From positions 12,443,182-12,507,181 of the forward strand of contig NC_087074.1 of NCBI RefSeq assembly GCF_026151205.1: a stretch of 64,000 nt of DNA, in the 5' to 3' direction. Both the position numbers and the translations under genes were made by a program. Every line of letters starts with the position of its first letter. Position 1 is the first letter of the stretch. Under the pieces are notes generated by a model. It had not been told where the DNA came from. It saw only the letters and a list, made by a program, of their open reading frames with translations, and ran no database searches. The stretch comes from Bolinopsis microptera. Lineage: Eukaryota > Ctenophora > Tentaculata > Lobata > Bolinopsidae. Shown here piece after piece: positions 57,790-64,000 of the stretch.

Positions 57790-59904
57790 ATGGGAAGTGA
57801 CAAAGTACCTGTTCTCGATGAGAAGTCCAACTATTCAGATTGGAAACGGAGAGTTCAGTGGTGGAAGAAGGTAACCACGGTCAAGCCTGAAGCAGGAGCA
57901 GCTGCATTAATCATGCATATGTCCGGAAAGCCAGAAGCTGTGGCTATACAGCTAGACGTGGATGAGTTATCCAAAGATGGAGGAATAGATGTTCTCATTA
58001 AGGAACTGGATAAGTTATATGAAAAAGACCAGACACAGTCAGTCTTTACATCCATTGACAGTTTCATGAACTACAGAAGACCCAAGGAAGTTACCATGGA
58101 AGAGTATGTGAGAGAATTTAGCCATCGTTACAAGAGCCTTGTGCAGAAGCGTGGTACTACTGTGGTATTTGAAGATGGAGTACTAGCGTACTTCCTTTTA
58201 CATCATGCTAATCTCTCGGACCATCAAAAGACGTTGATCAGGGCAACGGTCTCTAAGTTAAGCTACGAGAATATGGAATCCCAGCTTAAGAGAGCATACG
58301 GAGAAGATTATACTAATACATCTTCTTCTTCATCAAGCGCAAGCAGCGCAAGCGGTGAAACATATTCCATCGGAAAACCAAAGATTAAAGAAGAGCCTGT
58401 AAATACTTATTTTCAACAGTACGACATGAATAATTCAGAACATTTTGGTGATGACCAGAGCAACCAGGAGGAAGACCCTCAGAAAGTTTTTTATCAACAA
58501 AGACACCACCAACACAGGGATTTTTATTCATCTAAGAGACCTTTCGGACAAAGGCCCTTCGGACAAAGACCTGCGTTTCAAGGACAGAGTTCAGGAAACG
58601 TGTATCAACAAGCTCCATTTAGATCCAGACAAGGAGCACAAGCCCAACAATCAGGACCCTTACGTTGTCATATTTGTAAGGAAACAGACCATTTGATGAG
58701 AGACTGTAAGTACAACACATTTGGAGAGAAGAAGCTTACATTCTTTGAGTCTGACTTTAAACTAAAAGACGAAGACAAGTGTCTTATGGGAGAATCGACA
58801 AATAGAGCACTTTTAGATACAGGTGCTAGTTCCACAGTGTGTGGGAAGAAATGGCTGACAGCCTTCGAGGAATCTCTCACATCAGCTGAACATGAAGAGG
58901 TCAAAGTGACTCCTTGTGAGAAGAATTTTTGTTTCGGGGATGGAGATGCAGTTACAGCCAGGATACAAAAAGCACTCCCAGTAACAATATGTGGTCAGAA
59001 AGTAACTTTAAACGTGTTTATTGTGGAAAATGATATTCCTTTGTTACTGTCTAGAGAGTCCATGAAAAAGATGAAGATGAAGATCGATACTGAAACTGAC
59101 AAAGTTTATGCTTTCGGAGGAGAAGAGAATCTAGTGATCACTAAGTCAGGACACATGATGATACCCATAGGACGATGTGAAAGTTCTATCAGCCAAACAG
59201 ATTCTGGAAGAACTAATCATGCAACAGAAATTAAGGTCCGTCCTGTTTTAGAGGAGAAGATTACATCGCCATGGTCACTAAGTGACGATGAAAGTGATCA
59301 AGAGGAGGAGTTAGAAACATTCAGTGGAGGTGACCTTGAGATTGTGCAAGACAGGGAGTCAGAAAGTGATCTAGAAGGAGAGCCAGAGGATCATGGAACT
59401 GTGAGTTCAGTTTCAGGGAACGTGAATCAAGACAGTGATCTAGCAAGTGAGCTAGAGGACCATGGAGTTGTGAGCTCAGTTTCAGGTAATGTGGATCAAG
59501 ACAGTGAGCCAGAAAGTGAGCCAGAAATTGAGACAGAAATTGAGCCAGATGACCATGGAACTGTAAGTTCAGTTTCAGGGAGTGTGAATCTGTCAGATCT
59601 GTCAGTGAATCAGTCGGATTGGGAAAGTGTGTGTCAAACCAGAACAGGCGTGGGTGTAAAGAAGAATAACATTATCAGGTTCAGATCCTCGGAGAGTGAT
59701 GATTGGAATAATGCCTTGGTGATAGGTAGAGCCGGGAAACCTACAGGGAAGAACAAAAATCTTTACAATGTACGACTGGACGAGTCAAACGGTGAACCCG
59801 TATCAGTTGAGTTGGATAACTCTGTACAAGTGCAGAGGTTAAAGATTGTTCAGGATGTCTCACGAAGAGAGGTGCAGTTTTCAGCAAGCTCGCTTAAGTC
59901 ATAG
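57790..59904 (+). CDS. Gag-protease polyprotein of LTR retrotransposon
   Basis: An intact 704-codon frame. The N-terminal 180 residues form a copia-type gag body (WKRRVQWWKKV; EEYVREFSHRY). A Gln-rich region follows, then the CCHC zinc knuckle CHICKETDHLMRDC (from residue 293) and the aspartic-protease motif LLDTGASSTVCG (near residue 341). After an acidic region with repeats of DHGTVSSVSGNV, the frame ends in a segment with NALVIGRAGKPTGKNKNLYN, which resembles the stretch after the integrase core in animal copia-like polyproteins. This suggests an in-frame loss of the integrase core; reverse transcriptase is absent too. Confidence 0.85.
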   Translation: MGSDKVPVLDEKSNYSDWKRRVQWWKKVTTVKPEAGAAALIMHMSGKPEAVAIQLDVDELSKDGGIDVLIKELDKLYEKDQTQSVFTSIDSFMNYRRPKEVTMEEYVREFSHRYKSLVQKRGTTVVFEDGVLAYFLLHHANLSDHQKTLIRATVSKLSYENMESQLKRAYGEDYTNTSSSSSSASSASGETYSIGKPKIKEEPVNTYFQQYDMNNSEHFGDDQSNQEEDPQKVFYQQRHHQHRDFYSSKRPFGQRPFGQRPAFQGQSSGNVYQQAPFRSRQGAQAQQSGPLRCHICKETDHLMRDCKYNTFGEKKLTFFESDFKLKDEDKCLMGESTNRALLDTGASSTVCGKKWLTAFEESLTSAEHEEVKVTPCEKNFCFGDGDAVTARIQKALPVTICGQKVTLNVFIVENDIPLLLSRESMKKMKMKIDTETDKVYAFGGEENLVITKSGHMMIPIGRCESSISQTDSGRTNHATEIKVRPVLEEKITSPWSLSDDESDQEEELETFSGGDLEIVQDRESESDLEGEPEDHGTVSSVSGNVNQDSDLASELEDHGVVSSVSGNVDQDSEPESEPEIETEIEPDDHGTVSSVSGSVNLSDLSVNQSDWESVCQTRTGVGVKKNNIIRFRSSESDDWNNALVIGRAGKPTGKNKNLYNVRLDESNGEPVSVELDNSVQVQRLKIVQDVSRREVQFSASSLKS

Positions 59905-61758
59905 ATCAAGGATACTGTGAATATGTCAGAGAGAGTATAACTGTTTTGGACTTTATGTTGTAGAAAGAGATTGAATATTTTTGCTCGGATTATTTGTTGT
60001 TTGAAATGTCAATTTGGTTAAACAATAACTTTTTAACGTCATTTGTAATAACTTTTAACTTTAAATGTGTGTGTATATATTAGTATTGTTAGAATTACCA
60101 ATTTGTAACGAGTCATTTTTACATTTTTCACCTTTCAGAGACTTTTAACCATGCACGAAGTGTTTGTATTTAACAGATTTTAATTTTGTTAAACATTTGT
60201 AACTCTTTACACGTATATTATTTTTGTGTTTTTATGTTCTAGAGAAGTTTCTCGAACAGAAGTTTTGGGAAGGATATTTTGACAATTTTTTGTCGTTAAG
60301 TTCATATTTTTTACTGAAGAATGTAGTAAGTTGGGAATGTTTGATGAAAAGTTAGTGAATCCCATTTTTAGGAACCAGTCTATCCTTTCTTTTCTTTTCT
60401 CTTAGTCTGGTAACTGAACTTTGGTTGTATTTGCTAAATTTTCAACAATTTTGGGAGAAAGATAGATTAGTTAGCGAATTTAGACGTGTCTACCAGCTTT
60501 AGCGCTCCTTTTCTTTGTGTTGTAGCGCTCGGTCACATTTGTCAGTTGATTTGCTAAATTTTCTATTACATGGTGTAGAGATAATAAGGATTAATAGATA
60601 CAATTTAAAGTATATTTTGTACGTGACATGTGTAATAAAATTACCGCTAACAGAATATTTCAGATTCCTACTTCTAAAAGTCTAACATTTCAGTTTCAAA
60701 CTTACTTTTCAGAAAGACGAGCCTTTCTTCTCAAAGACATGAAAGTGTTTACCTGATATTACTTTATTAACTTGCATCTTCTGTAGGAAGTGTTAACAGG
60801 GGATGTTTGGTATTTTCTGTTGGGATGAGCTAGGAGCAGATTGCTCAGCGTGAGTTTTTGGTTTTATAAGAATGCTGTCGTTTCGATCAACATGCTATTA
60901 CATGTTCTTCACTGATCCCGAGCCTTTAGGGACTCAGTTTGAACCTGTTTTTAAACGACAGAATTCATGTATTTTACGTTTTAGAACTGTTTAGTACAGT
61001 GGTGTGTGTCAATGATTTGTTAGTGACTCATTATTGACTTGAGGTTGTGTTTAAAGCTTGAATAGCTCCTAATATTTAGTTTTAGTACGCAGTTTTCTGT
61101 CATTATGATAACTCAATACAGAAATCTCTAAAGATCACACTTGTTTACAGTGTTGGACGGGTATTTTTTTGTGCACCTGTCAGTCCTAGAACGATGCTTT
61201 AATTCCGTTCATAGAAAAGAGATTTTCGTATTAAGAACTTTGATAGTTAATTAGCTAATAGTTAGACTGTATTAATTCTATCGGACGTTTTGTACAAGTA
61301 TTATATCTCTCAGATCTCACGCTCAGCGTGGAAGGCAGTCATTTTAGCCACTAGCCTGTTTTACAGCGGATGTTTTTCCCGCGTTAACAGAGATTTAATC
61401 CACTTGTACCACGTGACTCGCCGAATATGGAATAATCGTTAACTGCTTTTTTAGTTATCTGCTTTTATGACAGTGGACATGACACGTATTAAATTAGAAA
61501 TATTTCGGATTGAGCCGCGCAATTTTTCTCAAAACTCATAGAAAGTATTTTTAGCGCGCACGACACGTTTTTGTGCAGCGTGCGGGACTAGAATATTTTT
61601 AACTTAACATTTTTTCTAGAGTTTATCTCCTAATTTAACTCGGATAGTCGGATATCTATTTTTTAACAAAGAAAGTATAGGGAGCTATGACTTTAAGATT
61701 GTAAAAGTCATGAGTTAAATTATTAGTAAGTACTTTTTCTTTTTTAAAGTAGGGGGAA
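59905..61758 (+). other. Non-coding internal region of the retrotransposon
   Basis: About 1.85 kb with no long open frame on either strand, rich in T, ending in the polypurine tract. It occupies the place of pol and may hold packaging or transduced sequence. Confidence 0.6.
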
Positions 61759-62592
61759 TGTTAGAATCTTAATTCTATTTGTAGCTTGTTTTTGTACTTA
61801 CATATTACTAACCCTGTATCTCACTTTAGCAAAGGTTTAGTTCCAGTGATTGTATATACAGTGTTGGGGTAAAGGGACTCCAGAAGGCAGACAAGGCTCG
61901 ACTCCAGACTCTAGTTGAAGTAACAGAAGAGAGAGGAGTGTCCAGTGTTTAGTTGACTCCAGACTCTAGCGAAGCAGAAGGGAGAGGAGTGACGTTGTCG
62001 ACTCCAGACTCTAGCGTAGCAGAAGGGAGAGGAGTGACGTTGTTTTAGTGATCCCACAGATTCCAGTCGACAGATACTATCTGTGTTCTGTGACGTGGAA
62101 AGAGTGGTAAGTAGTTTATAGTTATAGTTTAGTAGTTTAGTCTAGGAGTTCCCGCTTCCTCTTTCACTTTCATTTATAGTTTCACGTGGATTACCTTTCA
62201 CTTTACTCACGGTAGTTTTCCCCCAGGGTTTTGTTTTATAGTTATCAGTTCCAGTTTTACTTGAAGTCCTCATCATTCAGAAGTCCCTCATATAGTAAGA
62301 AGAACATCATCATCAGGAGTAGTAGTTTTAATTTAATAGTAGTTTAATCTAATAGTAAAAAAGACATTGTTTAGTTTAGTATTGAAATGTGTTTTAACTA
62401 TTAGTCAGAGCAGAGTAGTGTGAGTTACTGAGTCACACCATATCAATCATTCACTATTTAAGAGAGTACATTGTAGAGTAACAAGGTTACTTTTGACACA
62501 AGATTTGTATAACCTCTTTATTCATCTAATTTGTATTTATAATAATTGAGTATTATTTGTTATTTAATTAACCCAAGAACAGGGTTCCAACA
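61759..62592 (+). repeat. 3' LTR
   Basis: 834 bp; no difference from the 5' LTR was seen by eye. Followed by the AGAAC duplication. Confidence 0.9.
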
Positions 62593-62847
62593 AGAACTAC
62601 ACCCTCAGTAACACATAAACAGACCTATTTTTGATAAGAGCGGCGGTTATACCTTTAGAATTTCCAAAGTCCTTGAGAAAATGCAAAAGAAAACCGCACA
62701 ATTCCCGCACAAATTTCGAAAAAATCGCTGCACATTTGCCGCATAATTGGTAAAAATTTACCGCAACTTACCGCACATTTTACCTTTATAGTCGGGTGCG
62801 GTACCGCATAATTTCGATTTTTTTACCGCACCTAATATGTGCCTCTG

Positions 62848-63494
62848 ATGTTCACAGTTCTAATCCTTATTTAACTGCTGTGAAAAATTGCTTTCTGGAG
62901 ATAAAGCAATGGATGACAGTTAACTTCCTAAAACTGAATGATGAAAAAACAGAGTTCATTGATATAGGACCATATTTCAGCCCAATCCAGACAATGGATT
63001 TAAGAGACCTCTCAATCCGCCCTGTTAGCAAGGCCAAGAACCTGGGATTCCTTTTCGATCACCAAATGAATCTGGACTCTCAAATAAATGCTGTCTCCAA
63101 AGTATGTTATTTGAATCAAAGGGACTTAGCAAGAATCGGTTCGAAGCTTTCCCATGACCTAAAAGTTCAGTTAGTTCACTCCAATATCCTCTGTTTCATA
63201 GACTACTGCAACTCAGTCTTTTATGGAATAACAGAAAAGAATCTTCATAAGCTACAAAAGATACAGAACAATGCTGCTAGATTTATCTTTGGTCTTTACG
63301 GAAAAAAGATACATGAACCTATCATGCCTTACCTCAAAAAGCTCCACTTTCTGCCTGTTCGGTTCAGAATTAAGTTCAAAATATCACTTCTGGTCTTCAA
63401 GTGTCTTAATAACATAGCCCCTCAGTACTTACAAGGACATGTCAATCTAAGGGAAGTGCGAAGACGAAGTTCGAGACTAGATGATGACTTTTAG
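62848..63494 (+). pseudogene. LINE reverse transcriptase, right fragment
   Basis: Continues the RT thumb region: QWMTVNFLKLNDEKTEF, LGFLFDHQMNLDSQI, LVHSNILCFIDYCNSVFYG and KLQKIQNNAARFIFGL, all typical of jockey/CR1-type LINEs. It ends at DDDF with a stop, short of the usual C-terminal segment. Confidence 0.85.
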
Positions 63495-63520
63495 GAAAAC
63501 AAATTTTAGGAAAACAAATT

Positions 63521-64000
63521 TAAATTTTGGTATTTATTAATAACAATCAAAACATATCATATCATAAAAATAAAGCCGCGCGTTGGTTGACTGCCTCAGT
63601 AAGGTGAATAATATAAGCTCGAAGGTGCCCTGCGCATTTACAGAACCTCATGCGGCGATCACATGATCATGAGGACCTGTGAGCGCCAAGTTTAATTTAA
63701 AGTTTTTAGAAATCATACATCACTACGAGTTACTCATTTTTTTTTTAATTTTTATAGGAGTGTAGATTGTCAGGTATTTCATTCATTCATACTTAGTCGG
63801 TTTAAAGCTGTTATATTTATGTTTAGAACTCACTATTGTTTAAACTATGAAAGCAGAACGTAGGTAATGACAATATACCGACGACAATACCAAGGACCCG
63901 AGTGCCACAATGACTTTTCCGGATCCGTCATTTAATTGTTGAAAGTTCCTCCTGCTCCTCATTTCAGACGAACAGATGCTGCATTTATGTTTTCTGGACC
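63521..64000. other. Window end, no gene recognised
   Basis: Nothing coding was recognised in this tail on either strand. Confidence 0.4.

Larger units (their letters stand above)
56844..62592 (+). mobile_element. LTR retrotransposon, Gag-protease only, young
   Basis: The LTRs at 56844-57677 and 61759-62592 are both 834 bp, start TG, end CA, and look identical. AGAAC is duplicated at 56839-56843 and 62593-62597. The primer-binding site TGGTAGCAGG right after the 5' LTR fits initiator-tRNA-Met, as in Ty1/copia elements. The purine tract AGGGGGAA (61751-61758) precedes the 3' LTR. The 4.1-kb interior encodes only gag plus protease (57790-59904); no reverse transcriptase or integrase core is present. 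It must depend on a helper. Identical LTRs imply very recent insertion. Confidence 0.9.
56075..62847 (+). mobile_element. hAT-like element with 8-bp target duplication
   Basis: The ends CAGAGGCACATATTAGGTGC (left) and its inverse GCACCTAATATGTGCCTCTG (right) are perfect over 20 bp. ATGTTCAC is duplicated at 56067-56074 and 62848-62855. CAG-starting ends and 8-bp duplications are typical of hAT. Subterminal CCGCACATTT-type repeats occur at both ends. No hAT transposase remains; the interior is a minisatellite plus an LTR retrotransposon. Confidence 0.8.
55640..63520 (+). mobile_element. LINE (jockey/CR1-like) split by a nested transposon
   Basis: Reverse-transcriptase sequence occurs in two parts, 55640-56074 and 62848-63494, that are continuous once the insert 56075-62847 and one copy of the 8-bp duplication are set aside: YADDTQVYFTFDVH on the left runs into DVHSSNPYLTAV on the right. 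The 5' end is truncated and the right part stops early at 63494. Confidence 0.8.

Overview
This is a eukaryotic, almost certainly animal, nuclear window. The coding regions are split by GT-AG introns, mostly short. The recognisable proteins include an SRSF1-type splicing factor, 3-ketodihydrosphingosine reductase (KDSR) and the last exon of intraflagellar transport protein IFT25/HSPB11. The DNA is AT-rich and full of young, nested transposons and minisatellites. An early-branching metazoan such as a cnidarian fits best, but nothing here fixes the species.

Layout. 1-2780: no gene seen. 2781-6819 (+): a 13-exon MYND zinc-finger protein. 8112-10177 (-): a 4-exon small coiled-coil protein whose first intron holds a single-exon Pro/Ser-rich ORF (8989-9537, -) with a CACGTG cluster upstream. 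10774-11081 (-): IFT25 terminal exon. 12835-25560 (-): a long gene encoding about three beta-trefoil domains of the FGF/IL-1/fascin type joined by a Pro-rich linker. One linker exon is bracketed by two minisatellites that have multiplied its own splice donor (14 times) and acceptor (8 times). Intron 4 of this gene contains, on the opposite strand, three single-exon secreted peptide precursors (20630-23413). 25959-35700: a repeat region with a Merlin-like transposon, a foldback element, a tandem GC-rich repeat split by a 3.25 kb purine-rich satellite insertion, and a 123-bp tandem array. 35726-38058 (+): SRSF1-like gene. 41165-52824 (-): KDSR, 8 exons, with a Mutator-like element in its last intron. 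53386-55197 (-): an intronless 603-residue protein with a HET-like N-terminal domain and a myristoylation signal. 55640-63520: a LINE split by a hAT-like element that itself contains an LTR retrotransposon with apparently identical LTRs; target-site duplications support the inner two insertions.

How it fits together. The host genes are unrelated housekeeping or structural genes and form no operon. The most unusual content is the nested peptide-precursor cluster, the HET-like gene, the multi-trefoil protein and the minisatellite-amplified splice sites. All exon boundaries were placed by eye from GT/AG sites and codon-phase continuity, not from transcripts.
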